The position numbers were made by a program, and so were the translations under genes. From Pseudomonas rustica (GTDB taxonomy: Bacteria > Pseudomonadota > Gammaproteobacteria > Pseudomonadales > Pseudomonadaceae), in assembly GCF_018336155.1 (NCBI RefSeq), contig NZ_JAGYHF010000013.1:104948-168947 (forward strand): a stretch of DNA of 64,000 bases. Direction: 5' to 3'. The stretch's first letter is position 1. Every line of letters starts with the position of its first letter. Of this stretch, positions 36,629 through 45,105 are shown one piece after another. A model generated the notes under the pieces. That model had not been told where the DNA came from. It did not search any database and was given only the letters and a program-made list of their open reading frames with translations.

Positions 36629-37668
36629 AGCCCCGCCTTCTTATTATTAACTTCGGCGCCGTTTGGCTGAGTGGTGTGAACGCCACCCTGCCCGGTCAGA
36701 ATCAGGTTGCCGTCGCCGGCCGCGGTGACGGAAGACAGCGAGATGCGATCCGGACGGTTGAACACGCTGAACGTTTCGCCGTTGTCGCTGCTGCTGACCA
36801 CCGAGCCGCCGTTACCGACGATGACGATCGAGCCATCCGGCAGCAAGGTCGCGCCGGACAGACCGAATTCCAGCGCACCGCGCGCGGCTTTCAGTTCGAC
36901 CTGTTCCCAGGTGCTGCCGAAATCGGTCGAGCGGTAGAGGTTGCCGCGCAAGCCGTAAGCCAGCAGGGTTTGCGCCTGGGCCGTGCCGATCACGCCGAAC
37001 AGCGAACCTTCGTACGGGCCTTCGAGTTTTTCCCAGGTCTGGCCCCAGTCGGCGGAGCGGAACATGCTGCCCGACTCGCCGACGATGAACAGTCCGGCGT
37101 CTTTCACCGCCGCGATGGCGTTGAGGTGGAACTGGTCTTCGTTGTCGAGGCGGTCGCTGACGTCTTCCCAGTGTTTGCCACCGTCGGTGGTTTCCATCAG
37201 CGAACCGTAAGCGCCCACGGCAAAGCCGCTGTTGACGTCCTTGAACCAGACGTCGAGCAGCGGCGATTCACGTTTGAGGTCTTCGAATTGCTTGGTCCAG
37301 GTCAGACCGCCGTCTTCGCTGGCGAGGATTTGCGCGTCATGGCCGACCGCCCAGCCGTGTTTGTCGTCGGCAAAATACACGGAAGTCAGCAGTTGCCGGC
37401 TCGGCACTTTGGCCTGCTTCCAGGTTTTGCCCTGGTCATCGGAATAGACGATGTGCCCGCGATCCCCGACCGCGACCAGACGCGCACCGGCGTGGACGAC
37501 ATCAAGAATCAGGCTTTTCGCGGCTTTGCTGGATTCGGTGGCATAGACCACGTCGGCCGGGGCCTCAGCGGCAATTACGGGTGCCGACAACGTGGCAAAG
37601 CCCAGCAGAGAGAGTGCTGTGGCCAGCAACGCGGTGTTGCGTAACGCCGGCGGGCGGCAACGACTCAT
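36625..37668 (-). CDS. Exported Ycf48-like (BNR-repeat) propeller protein
   Basis: The 347-residue protein has a signal peptide (ALSLLGFATLSAPVIAAEA) and a beta-propeller made of Ycf48/BNR repeats, each with a S/T-x-D-x-G-x-T-W motif: SDDQGKTWKQ, SEDGGLTWTKQ, TTDGGKHWEDV, SADWGQTWEKL, STDFGSTWEQV and SSDNGETFSVF. In photosynthetic organisms Ycf48 helps assemble membrane complexes. In pseudomonads such proteins occur beside MMPL exporters. The pair here lacks the DUF1302 and DUF1329 genes I expect next to such pairs. GGGGAAGG precedes the ATG. Confidence 0.88.
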   Translation of the reverse strand: MSRCRPPALRNTALLATALSLLGFATLSAPVIAAEAPADVVYATESSKAAKSLILDVVHAGARLVAVGDRGHIVYSDDQGKTWKQAKVPSRQLLTSVYFADDKHGWAVGHDAQILASEDGGLTWTKQFEDLKRESPLLDVWFKDVNSGFAVGAYGSLMETTDGGKHWEDVSDRLDNEDQFHLNAIAAVKDAGLFIVGESGSMFRSADWGQTWEKLEGPYEGSLFGVIGTAQAQTLLAYGLRGNLYRSTDFGSTWEQVELKAARGALEFGLSGATLLPDGSIVIVGNGGSVVSSSDNGETFSVFNRPDRISLSSVTAAGDGNLILTGQGGVHTTQPNGAEVNNKKAGL

Positions 37669-37882
37669 AGACCTTCCCCTATTTATTATTGTTAGGCCAT
37701 TTGGCCTTCAAGGGCGCCGCAAGTGTGCTCCGCTGATGGCAGATCAGAAGCATAGTCCTGAAACCCGCAATCCAGAGCCACTTCGGAAGCTGGCTCATCC
37801 TATCGGGCTTTAGAAACGTCTGACAATCGGCGCCACGTTATCTTTTGTTAACCGAAAGCCGTTCTCTGTAACGAATGAAGTT

Positions 37883-37980
37883 CCCTGTGGGAGCGGGCTT
37901 GCTCGCGAAGGCGTCGTGTCAGCCGGTATAGATGTCGCCGGACATAACGCCTTCGCGAGCAAGCCCGCTCCCACAAGGGG
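37883..37980. repeat. REP/BIME-like inverted pair (family A)
   Basis: CCCTGTGGGAGCGGGCTTGC and complement form arms of about 37 bases, among the longest in the window, around a 25-base centre. Confidence 0.88.
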
Positions 37981-38062
37981 TCATGGTGGCTTGGAGATTC
38001 GAATGCATGACCATTCGCCGGGGTGATGCGGCAAAAGTTACCGGAGGGACTTGCACGATCGG

Positions 38063-38078
38063 TATTATGGTATACCAT
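38063..38078. promoter_or_regulatory. Operator site 1 of the 38-49 kb regulon
   Basis: TATTATGGTATACCAT contains a perfect 12-base palindrome ATGGTATACCAT, 41 bases before the AA_synth ATG. Near-identical sites precede ribB-like (43946-43959) and the ABC importer (45348-45372). Confidence 0.75.
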
Positions 38079-38118
38079 CAGACGCACAGACACTCTCAAT
38101 CCCCCTACGGAGCAGCTC

Positions 38119-38709
38119 ATGAGTTTCGAAATTCGCAAGATCGTCAGCTATGTCGAAGAAACCTTCATCGAAGGCGGCAAAGCCACTGACAAGCCAGTGA
38201 CCATGGTCGGCCTCGCCGTGGTGATGAAAAACCCTTGGGTGGGCAACGGTTTCGTCGAAGACCTCAAACCGCAGATCCGCGCCAACTGCTCCGACCTCGG
38301 TGCGCTGATGGTTGAGCGTCTAGTCGGCATCATCGGTGGCGCGGACAAAATCGAGGCCTACGGCAAAGCCGCCGTGGTCGGTGCTGATGGCGAGATCGAA
38401 CACGCCTCCGCCGTGATCCACACCCTGCGCTTCGGCAACCACTACCGCGAAGCCGTCAACGCCAAGAGCTACCTGAGCTTCACCAACAAGCGCGGCGGCC
38501 CGGGCACCTCGATCCAGATCCCGATGATGCACAAGGACGACGAAGGTCAGCGTTCGCACTACATCACCCTGGAAATGCAGATCGAAGACGCGCCGCGTGC
38601 CGACGAAATCGTTGTCGTGCTGGGTTGCGCCGACGGTGGTCGCCTGCACCCGCGCATTGGCAACCGCTACATCGATCTGGAAGAGCTGGCCGCCGAAAAA
38701 GCCCAGTAA
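38119..38709 (+). CDS. AA_synth (DUF1185) family protein
   Basis: The 196-residue protein matches the amino acid synthesis family PF06684 (DUF1185): the opening EIRKIVSYVEETFIEGGK, then VVMKNPWVGNGFVEDL, and the core RFGNHYREAVNAKSYLSF and GPGTSIQIPMMHKDDEG. The fold is known in the family but the biochemical role is not, despite the name. It is the first gene of the catabolic unit and lies directly behind operator site 1. The ATG at 38119 follows GGAGCAGCTC. Confidence 0.88.
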   Translation: MSFEIRKIVSYVEETFIEGGKATDKPVTMVGLAVVMKNPWVGNGFVEDLKPQIRANCSDLGALMVERLVGIIGGADKIEAYGKAAVVGADGEIEHASAVIHTLRFGNHYREAVNAKSYLSFTNKRGGPGTSIQIPMMHKDDEGQRSHYITLEMQIEDAPRADEIVVVLGCADGGRLHPRIGNRYIDLEELAAEKAQ

Positions 38710-38740
38710 TCACAATAAAAAGGCATTGCAGGAGCGCTCC

Positions 38741-39574
38741 ATGATTCGGCTCACCGCTGAACTCACCCCGGCTGGCACCAGTTACCTGGCGACCGGCCAA
38801 GGCCAGCCCGTGGTTTTGATCCACGGCGTGGGCCTGAATAAAGAAATGTGGGGCGGCCAGATTGTCGGCCTGTCCAGCCAATACCGGGTGATCGCCTACG
38901 ACATGCTTGGTCATGGCGCCAGCCCGCGACCAGCCAGCGGCACCGACCTGCTCGGTTACGCCGACCAGTTGCTGGAGTTGCTCGATCACCTGAATCTGCC
39001 ACAGGCAGCGGTGATCGGCTTCTCTATGGGCGGTCTGGTCGCGCGGGCCTTTGCCCTGCATTACCCGCAGCGCCTGCAAAGCCTGGTGGTGTTGAACAGC
39101 GTGTTCAACCGCAGCGAAGAACAGCGTGCCGGCGTCATTGCTCGCACCGCGCAAGCAGCCGAGCACGGCCCGGACGCCAATGCCGAAGCGGCGCTGTCGC
39201 GCTGGTTCAGCCGCGAATATCAGGCTGCCAACCCGGCGCAGATCGCGGCGATCCGCCAGACCCTCGCCGGTAATGATCCGCAAGGCTATCTGACCACTTA
39301 TGAATTGTTCGCCACCCAAGACATGTACCGCGTTGACGACTTGGGCAGTATTCAAGCGCCGACGCTGATCGCCACCGGCGAACTCGACCCGGGTTCGACC
39401 CCGGAAATGGCCGAGCAACTGGCCCGACGCATCCCCGGTGCGAAGGTTGCCGTGCTGGCCGAGCAACGGCATATGATGCCCGTAGAGTCGCCGCGTCTGG
39501 TCAATCAGACGCTGCTGGAATTTCTCCAATTCGCACACTCCCGACAAAACCCTATACAGGGGATCGTTGCATGA
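38741..39574 (+). CDS. Alpha/beta hydrolase (PcaD/RutD-like)
   Basis: The 277-residue protein is an alpha/beta hydrolase. The oxyanion region is VVLIHGVGLNKEMWGG, the nucleophile elbow GFSMGG (Ser near residue 95), the acid probably in ATGELDPGSTPE and the histidine in EQRHMMPVESP. It resembles 3-oxoadipate enol-lactonase and RutD-like hydrolases, which open lactones or cleave carbamate-like products. CAGGAGCGCTCC precedes the ATG at 38741. It overlaps the aldehyde dehydrogenase gene by four bases. Confidence 0.88.
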   Translation: MIRLTAELTPAGTSYLATGQGQPVVLIHGVGLNKEMWGGQIVGLSSQYRVIAYDMLGHGASPRPASGTDLLGYADQLLELLDHLNLPQAAVIGFSMGGLVARAFALHYPQRLQSLVVLNSVFNRSEEQRAGVIARTAQAAEHGPDANAEAALSRWFSREYQAANPAQIAAIRQTLAGNDPQGYLTTYELFATQDMYRVDDLGSIQAPTLIATGELDPGSTPEMAEQLARRIPGAKVAVLAEQRHMMPVESPRLVNQTLLEFLQFAHSRQNPIQGIVA

Positions 39575-41052
39575 CACTCGCACGCTTCCAGATGTGCATC
39601 GGCGGAGAATGGGTCGACGCCCTCTCCGGCAAGACTTTCGAAAGCCTCAACCCGGCCTCCGCGCAAGCCTGGGCAGAATTGCCTGACGCTGATGAAGCGG
39701 ACGTCGAACGCGCCGTGCAAGCGGCACAGACTGCTTTCGACAGCCCGGCCTGGCGCGGCCTGACCGCCACCGCACGGGGCAAGTTGCTGCGCCGTCTCGG
39801 TGACTTGATCGCCGAAAATAAAGAACAACTGGCGCAGCTGGAAAGCCGCGACAACGGCAAACTGATCCGCGAAACCCGTGGCCAGGTCAGCTATCTGCCC
39901 GAATTTTTCCACTACACCGCCGGTCTTGCCGACAAGCTCGAAGGCGGCACGCTGCCGCTGGATAAGCCCGATCTGTTCGCCTACACCGTGCACGAAGCGA
40001 TGGGTGTGGTCGCGGCGATCATTCCGTGGAACAGCCCGCTGTATCTGACCGCGATCAAACTCGCCCCGGCCCTCGCCGCTGGCAACACGATTGTGATCAA
40101 ACCGTCCGAGCACGCCTCGGCGACGATTCTGGAACTGGCGCGTCTGGCCCTCGAAGCCGGGATTCCGCCGGGTGTGGTCAACGTCGTCACCGGTTACGGC
40201 CCGAGCACCGGCGCCGCCCTCACCCGCCATCCGCTGATCCGCAAAATCGCCTTCACCGGCGGCGCGGCGACGGCGCGGCATGTGGTGCGTAGCAGCGCCG
40301 AGAACTTCGCCAAGCTGTCGCTGGAACTGGGTGGCAAGTCGCCGAACATCATCTTCGCCGACGCCGATCTGGACAGCGCGATCAACGGCGCGATTGCCGG
40401 GATTTATGCGGCGTCCGGGCAGAGTTGCGTGTCTGGCTCGCGGCTGTTGGTGCAGGATGAAATCTACGACGAATTCGTCAATCGACTGGTCGAACGCGCC
40501 CAGCGCATTCGCATCGGCAACCCGCAGGAAGACGCCAGCGAAATGGGGCCGATGGCCACCGCGCAGCAACTGGCGGTGGTCGAAGGTCTGGTCGCTGATG
40601 CCATCGCTGAGGGCGCGCGGTTGCGCACTGGCGGCAAGCGGCCGACCGATCTCGGTGACGGTTGGTTCTACGAACCGACGCTGTTCGAATGCGATCGCAA
40701 TTCGATGAAGATCATGCAGGAAGAAGTCTTTGGCCCGGTGGCTTCGGTCATTCGCTTTAAAGATGAAGCCGAGGCGCTGGCCATCGCCAACGACTCGCAG
40801 TTCGGCCTCGCCGCCGGCATCTGGACGCGTGATTTGGGCCGGGCGCATCGCCTCGCTCGTGATGTGCGCTCGGGGATTATCTGGGTCAACACTTACCGCG
40901 CGGTGTCGGCGATGGCGCCGATCGGCGGCTTCAAGAACAGTGGCTATGGACGCGAAAGCGGCATCGATTCGGTGCTGGCCTACACCGAACTGAAAACGGT
41001 GTGGATCAACTTGTCTCAGGCGCCAATGCCTGATCCGTTTGTGATGCGCTAG
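39571..41052 (+). CDS. NAD(P)-dependent aldehyde dehydrogenase
   Basis: The 493-residue enzyme has all class motifs: PWNSPLYLTAIKLAPALAAG (cofactor and substrate tunnel), KPSEHAS, the glutamate in LELGGKSPNIIFAD (about residue 257) and the catalytic cysteine in ASGQSCVSGSRLLV (about residue 291). It resembles ALDHs that oxidise semialdehydes or aromatic aldehydes in catabolic clusters. The four-base overlap with the hydrolase and 12-base gap to the flavin reductase place it in the operon. The substrate is unknown. Confidence 0.93.
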   Translation: MTLARFQMCIGGEWVDALSGKTFESLNPASAQAWAELPDADEADVERAVQAAQTAFDSPAWRGLTATARGKLLRRLGDLIAENKEQLAQLESRDNGKLIRETRGQVSYLPEFFHYTAGLADKLEGGTLPLDKPDLFAYTVHEAMGVVAAIIPWNSPLYLTAIKLAPALAAGNTIVIKPSEHASATILELARLALEAGIPPGVVNVVTGYGPSTGAALTRHPLIRKIAFTGGAATARHVVRSSAENFAKLSLELGGKSPNIIFADADLDSAINGAIAGIYAASGQSCVSGSRLLVQDEIYDEFVNRLVERAQRIRIGNPQEDASEMGPMATAQQLAVVEGLVADAIAEGARLRTGGKRPTDLGDGWFYEPTLFECDRNSMKIMQEEVFGPVASVIRFKDEAEALAIANDSQFGLAAGIWTRDLGRAHRLARDVRSGIIWVNTYRAVSAMAPIGGFKNSGYGRESGIDSVLAYTELKTVWINLSQAPMPDPFVMR

Positions 41053-41064
41053 GAGTCCTGCGAA

Positions 41065-41550
41065 ATGATCGAACCCGGCATTTACAAAGACGTCATGAGC
41101 TCGTTTCCGTCCGGCGTCACGGTGGTTACCACTGTTGACCCGGAGGGCGGCATTGTCGGCATCACCGCCAGCGCTTTTAGCGCGCTGTCGATTGACCCGG
41201 CGCTGGTGCTGTTCTGCCCTAACTACGCCTCCGACACTTATCCGATTCTGCGTGACAGCAAAAAGTTTGCGATTCATTTGCTGTCCGCTGACCAGACCGC
41301 CGAGGCCTATGCTTTTGCCGGTAAAGGCAAGGACAAGGCCGCCGGTATCGAGTGGCATTTGAGCGAACTCGGTAACCCGATTCTCGCCAAAGCCACCGCG
41401 ATCATCGAGTGCGAATTGTGGCGTGAATATGACGGCGGCGATCACGCGATCATCGTTGGCGCGGTGAAGAACCTGATCCTGCCCGCGCAACCGGTGACAC
41501 CGATGATCTACCACAAAGGCAAGCTCGGCCCGTTGCCGACACTGGCCTGA
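41065..41550 (+). CDS. Flavin reductase (RutF/HpaC-like)
   Basis: The 161-residue protein is of the short FMN-binding flavin reductase family: FPSGVTVVTTVDPEG, then GITASAFSALSIDPALVLFC (the FMN-phosphate and isoalloxazine contacts) and HAIIVGAVKNL near the C-terminus. Such enzymes pass reduced FMN or FAD to a separate monooxygenase. No oxygenase gene is encoded in the window next to it, which is the main gap in understanding this cluster. It has AGGAG nine bases upstream of the ATG. Confidence 0.9.
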   Translation: MIEPGIYKDVMSSFPSGVTVVTTVDPEGGIVGITASAFSALSIDPALVLFCPNYASDTYPILRDSKKFAIHLLSADQTAEAYAFAGKGKDKAAGIEWHLSELGNPILAKATAIIECELWREYDGGDHAIIVGAVKNLILPAQPVTPMIYHKGKLGPLPTLA

Positions 41551-41565
41551 TAGCCACACTCAATT

Positions 41566-41657
41566 CCCTGTAGGAGCTGCCGAAGGCTGCGATCTTTTGA
41601 CTTTGATTTTCAAGAGCAAGATCAAAAGATCGCAGCCTTCGGCAGCTCCTACAGGGG
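41566..41657. repeat. REP-like palindrome (family B)
   Basis: Arms with the TGTAGGAGCTGCCGAAGGCTG core pair over about 36 bases around a short loop. It splits the operon between the flavin reductase and PcaC-like genes. Confidence 0.87.
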
Positions 41658-41678
41658 GATTGGGGGATTGGAGGAATG

Positions 41679-42083
41679 ATGAGTAACGAGAAGTATGAAA
41701 AAGGCCTGAAGATCCGCACTCAGGTGCTCGGCGAAGCCTATGTGCAGCGCTCAATCGAGAACGCCGACGACTTCACCCGCCCGCTGCAGGAAATGGTCAC
41801 CGAATACTGCTGGGGCCATGTCTGGGGTCGTGAAGGTTTGTCGCTCAAGGAGCGCAGCATGATCAACCTGGCGATGATCTCGGCGCTCAACCGTCCGCAC
41901 GAACTCAAGCTGCATGTGCGTGGCGCCTTGCGTAACGGCCTGAGTCGTGAGCAAATACGCGAAATTCTGCTTCAGGTCGGCATTTATTGCGGCGTTCCGG
42001 CAGCCGTGGACAGTTTCCGGCTGGCCCGTGAAGCCTTCGCCGAAGCCGACGCCGAAGCCCCAGTTAACCCCTCGGCTGTTTAG
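41679..42083 (+). CDS. Carboxymuconolactone decarboxylase-family protein (PcaC-like)
   Basis: The 134-residue protein shows the PcaC pattern: EYCWGHVWGREGLSLKERSM, then RPHELKLHVRGALRNG and LLQVGIYCGVPAAVDSF. That is the gamma-carboxymuconolactone decarboxylase branch with a single active-site cysteine rather than the CxxC of AhpD. It may decarboxylate a lactone or keto acid produced in this pathway. ATG codons at 41676 and 41679 are adjacent; GGAGG at 41670-41674 is better spaced for 41679. Confidence 0.9.
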   Translation: MSNEKYEKGLKIRTQVLGEAYVQRSIENADDFTRPLQEMVTEYCWGHVWGREGLSLKERSMINLAMISALNRPHELKLHVRGALRNGLSREQIREILLQVGIYCGVPAAVDSFRLAREAFAEADAEAPVNPSAV

Positions 42084-42125
42084 ATGCCCGTCTGGCATGG
42101 ACAGCCAACCGAAAGAGCGGATCCC

Positions 42126-42890
42126 ATGAAACGCCAGCCACTCGACGACAGCTTCAAGGTCAATCGCAACCCCGTTACCCTGCGCGAAATCGTGCTGGAT
42201 AAACTGCGTAGCGCGATCATGAATTTCCAGCTCATGCCCGGTGATCGTCTGGTCGAGCGCGATCTGTGCGATCGCCTTGGCGTCAGCCGCACCTCCGTGC
42301 GCGAGGCCTTGCGTCACCTGGAATCCGAAGGTCTGGTTGAGTTCGCCGATGCCAAAGGCCCGCGCGTGGCGATCATCACCCTCGCCGATGCCGTCGACAT
42401 CTACGAACTGCGTTGCGTACTCGAAGGTTTGATCGTGCAGCTGTTCACCCTGCGCGCCAAAGCCAAGGACATCAAAGCCCTGGAAAAAGCCCTCGACGAG
42501 AACCGCAAGGCCCTCAAGGACGGCGAACTGCAACAGGTGATCGACTCGGTGCAAGGTTTCTACGACGTGCTGCTCGAAGGCTCGGGCAATCATGTCGCGG
42601 CCACTCAGTTGCGGCAGTTGCAGGCGCGCATCAGCTACCTGCGCGCGACTTCGGTTTCCCAGGAAAACCGGCGCGGCGCGAGTAATCAGGAAATGGAAAA
42701 AATGGTCGAGGCGATCAAGAGCGGCGATCCGCTGGTGGCGCATCAAGCCTGTGTTGATCACGTTCGCGCTGCCGCTGCGGTAGCGCTCGACTATCTCAAG
42801 CGCAAGCAGGAAGAGACCGGCTCTGTCGTTAAAGGCACGCCGGCGATGACCCTGCCTATCGCATTGAAAGAACCGCGTATAGGTCACTGA
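42126..42890 (+). CDS. FCD-type GntR transcriptional regulator
   Basis: The 254-residue regulator has a winged helix (LREIVLDKLRSAIMNFQLMP, then the recognition stretch LGVSRTSVREALRHLESEGL, residues 15-75) and an FCD effector domain (about residues 95-225) with DIYELRCVLEGL and the closing HQACVDHVRAAAAVALDYL. It lies in the middle of the catabolic unit and is the obvious candidate to bind TATTATGGTATWCCA at three promoters here. The effector is unknown. The ATG at 42126 follows GAGCGGATCCC. Confidence 0.92.
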   Translation: MKRQPLDDSFKVNRNPVTLREIVLDKLRSAIMNFQLMPGDRLVERDLCDRLGVSRTSVREALRHLESEGLVEFADAKGPRVAIITLADAVDIYELRCVLEGLIVQLFTLRAKAKDIKALEKALDENRKALKDGELQQVIDSVQGFYDVLLEGSGNHVAATQLRQLQARISYLRATSVSQENRRGASNQEMEKMVEAIKSGDPLVAHQACVDHVRAAAAVALDYLKRKQEETGSVVKGTPAMTLPIALKEPRIGH

Positions 42891-42891
42891 T

Positions 42892-43455
42892 ATGTTCAGC
42901 CCGAGCTATTGCCCGAAATGCGGTGGCCCTGACCTCGGTCAGCAGATACCGGCGGGCGATACGCACGAGCGCCTGATGTGTCGCGGCTGCGGCTACATCC
43001 ACTACGTCAATCCGAAGATCATTGCCGGCTGCATCATCGAGCAGGACGGCAAATATCTGCTGTGCCAACGGGCGATCCCCCCGCGCCCGGGCACCTGGAC
43101 GCTGCCCGCCGGTTTCATGGAAAGCGGCGAGACCACTGAGCAAGCGGCCATTCGCGAAGTCTGGGAAGAAAGCGGCGTGCGCGCGGAAATCGTTTCGCCG
43201 TACTCGATTTTCAGCGTGCCGAAGATTAGCGAGGTGTACATCATCTTCCGCGCGATCGCCCTGGAGATTACCGGGCAGTTCGGACCGGAGACCATGGATT
43301 ATAAGTTCTTCGCGCCGGAAGACATTCCGTGGGAGCAGATCTATTACCCGGCGATCCGACAGATTCTTGAGCGCTATATCGAAGAGCGCCAGGCTGGGGT
43401 TTATGGGATTTACATGGGCAATGATGATAGCGGCAAGATCCACTTTATCCGCTGA
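42892..43455 (+). CDS. NUDIX hydrolase with N-terminal zinc ribbon
   Basis: The 187-residue protein starts with a four-cysteine ribbon (CPKCGG at residues 6-9 and CRGCGY near residue 30), followed by YVNPKIIAGCIIE and a complete NUDIX box, GFMESGETTEQAAIREVWEE with a following SGV (about residues 75-97). Related zinc-ribbon NUDIX proteins hydrolyse NADH or ADP-ribose-like compounds; here FAD or a similar dinucleotide is equally possible given the flavin genes nearby. It starts one base after the GntR stop, so it belongs to the same unit. Confidence 0.9.
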   Translation: MFSPSYCPKCGGPDLGQQIPAGDTHERLMCRGCGYIHYVNPKIIAGCIIEQDGKYLLCQRAIPPRPGTWTLPAGFMESGETTEQAAIREVWEESGVRAEIVSPYSIFSVPKISEVYIIFRAIALEITGQFGPETMDYKFFAPEDIPWEQIYYPAIRQILERYIEERQAGVYGIYMGNDDSGKIHFIR

Positions 43456-43460
43456 TCACA

Positions 43461-43612
43461 TTGATCGTTCCCATGCTCCGCGTGGGAACGCCTCCTCGGA
43501 CGCTCCGCGTTCGGCTCTAAAAGGGACGCGGAGCGTCCCGGGCTGCATTCCCACGCGGAGCGTGGGAACGATCAATCAAAAGATCGCAGCCTTCGTCAGC
43601 TCCTACAGGGGC
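43461..43612. repeat. Family-C palindrome plus half family-B unit
   Basis: 43461-43575 is a family-C element with arms TTGATCGTTCCCATGCTCCG and complement; 43581-43612 is one arm of family B (AAAGATCGCAGCCTTCGTC...). They separate the convergent NUDIX and DUF1330 genes, and no terminator hairpin with a T run is seen. Confidence 0.83.
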
Positions 43613-43625
43613 TTCACGGTGAGTC

Positions 43626-43922
43626 TTAAATTGGGGCGATGCCTTCGACGATGATGATCTCCGCCTTCGCCCATTCTTCGCGGTAACTTTTCGCCTCCTG
43701 ATACGCCGCCGAGTGGTAGCACGCCACGGCTTTTTCGTAGCTCTCAAACTCGATCACCACGCTGCGCTGTGGCGTCTTGCGCCCTTCCATCGCTTCGCTG
43801 CGCCCGCCCCTCGCCAGAAATTTCGCGCCGAACGCTGCGAAAGCCGCCGGGGCGCGCTGTGTGTATTGGCTGTAGTGATCGGCATCGGCGATGTCCACAT
43901 GAGCAATCCAGTACGCCTTCAT
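43626..43922 (-). CDS. DUF1330 family protein
   Basis: The 98-residue protein is a typical single-domain DUF1330 (dimeric ferredoxin-like fold): the opening AYWIAHVDIADADHYSQY, then GAKFLARGGRSEAMEG, SVVIEFESYEKAVACYHS and YQEAKSYREEWAKAEIIIV. The biochemical role of the family is not settled; it is often found in catabolic clusters. It is transcribed away from the ribB-like gene, and operator site 2 lies between the two starts, so both may answer to the same regulator. Confidence 0.9.
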   Translation of the reverse strand: MKAYWIAHVDIADADHYSQYTQRAPAAFAAFGAKFLARGGRSEAMEGRKTPQRSVVIEFESYEKAVACYHSAAYQEAKSYREEWAKAEIIIVEGIAPI

Positions 43923-43945
43923 AGTGACCTCTTTGTTGATTTTGT

Positions 43946-43959
43946 ATTATGGTATACCA
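43946..43959. promoter_or_regulatory. Operator site 2 of the 38-49 kb regulon
   Basis: TATTATGGTATACCA (43945-43959) repeats site 1 exactly over 15 bases. It lies 24 bases from the DUF1330 start and 32 bases from the ribB-like ATG, in a 68-base divergent promoter region. Confidence 0.75.
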
Positions 43960-43990
43960 ATATATTTCCAACGAACCCTGAGAGTCCAGC

Positions 43991-45100
43991 ATGGCCTTCA
44001 ACAGCATCGAAGAAATCATCGAAGATTATCGTCTCGGCAAAATGGTTTTGCTGGTCGATGACGAAGACCGCGAAAACGAAGGCGACCTGTTACTGGCCGC
44101 CGACCGTTGCACGCCAGAAGCGATCAGCTTTATGGCCCGTGAAGCACGCGGGCTGATTTGCCTGACGCTGACCGACGACCACTGCCAGCGTCTGGGTCTT
44201 GAGCAAATGGTGCCGGCCAACGGCAGCGTGTTCAGCACCGCGTTTACCGTGTCGATTGAAGCGGCAGTTGGCGTGACCACCGGTATCTCGGCAGCGGATC
44301 GCGCCTGCACGGTTGCCGCCGCCGTTGCTCCGAATGCCCGCGCTGAAGACCTGGTGCAGCCGGGCCATATCTTCCCGCTGCGCGCCAAGGAAGGTGGCGT
44401 GCTGACCCGCGCCGGTCATACCGAGGCGGGTTGTGATTTGGCACGCCTCGCCGGGTTTACGCCGGCATCGGTGATCGTCGAGGTGATGAACGACGATGGC
44501 ACCATGGCGCGGCGTCCGGATCTGGAAGTGTTCGCGCGCAAGCACGGGATCAAGATTGGCACCATCGCCGACCTCATCCACTATCGCCTGAGCACCGAAC
44601 ACACCATTGAGAGGATTGGCGAACGTGAGCTGCCGACGGTGCATGGCACGTTCCGTTTGATCACCTTTGAGGATCGCATCGAGGGCGGCGTGCACATGGC
44701 GATGGTCATGGGCGATCTGCGCCGCGAAGAGCCGACGCTGGTGCGTGTGCATGTGATTGATCCGCTGCGGGATCTGGTTGGCGCCGAGTACAGCGGGCCG
44801 GCGAACTGGACGTTGTGGGCGGCGTTGCAACGGGTCGCGGCTGAGGGGCATGGGGTTGTGGTGGTGTTGGCCAATCACGAGTCGTCGCAGGCGCTGCTGG
44901 AGCGCGTGCCGCAATTGACCCAGCCGCCGCGGCAGTTCAGTCGTTCGCAGTCGCGGATTTATTCCGAGGTGGGGACTGGGGCGCAGATTTTGCAGAATCT
45001 TGGGGTGGGTAAGCTGAGGCATCTTGGGCCGCCGCTCAAGTACGCCGGGTTGACCGGGTATGACCTGGAGGTGGTAGAGAGTATTCCGTTCACTGAATGA
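43991..45100 (+). CDS. RibB paralogue with degenerate RibA domain
   Basis: The 369-residue protein has a 3,4-dihydroxy-2-butanone-4-phosphate synthase domain with its catalytic residues (LLVDDEDRENEGDLLLAAD, AREARGLICL, GVTTGISAADRA, GHIFPLRAKEGGVLTRAGHTEA cut to RAGHTEAGCDLA; residues 1-205). The second half resembles GTP cyclohydrolase II but lacks its zinc cysteines: the RVHVIDPLRDLVGAEYSG stretch stands where the C-x10-C-x-C motif should be. It is therefore a single-function RibB supplying the four-carbon riboflavin precursor. Pseudomonads have a housekeeping copy elsewhere; this copy probably boosts flavin when the cluster is induced. Confidence 0.9.
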   Translation: MAFNSIEEIIEDYRLGKMVLLVDDEDRENEGDLLLAADRCTPEAISFMAREARGLICLTLTDDHCQRLGLEQMVPANGSVFSTAFTVSIEAAVGVTTGISAADRACTVAAAVAPNARAEDLVQPGHIFPLRAKEGGVLTRAGHTEAGCDLARLAGFTPASVIVEVMNDDGTMARRPDLEVFARKHGIKIGTIADLIHYRLSTEHTIERIGERELPTVHGTFRLITFEDRIEGGVHMAMVMGDLRREEPTLVRVHVIDPLRDLVGAEYSGPANWTLWAALQRVAAEGHGVVVVLANHESSQALLERVPQLTQPPRQFSRSQSRIYSEVGTGAQILQNLGVGKLRHLGPPLKYAGLTGYDLEVVESIPFTE

Positions 45101-45105
45101 AGCTG

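Larger units (their letters stand above)
37669..38118. other. 450-bp intergenic region between divergent units
   Basis: The region separates the exporter pair (minus) from the catabolic cluster (plus). Bases 37669-37880 show no recognisable element beyond presumed promoter sequence for the Ycf48-like gene. A REP pair sits at 37883-37980 and a regulator site at 38063-38078, followed by the leader of the AA_synth gene. Confidence 0.6.

Noticed and set aside
34223..36670. Plus-strand frames opposite the RND exporter (306 and 425 codons)
   Set aside because: They are glutamine- and histidine-rich antisense shadows without motifs; the minus-strand gene has the full RND plan.
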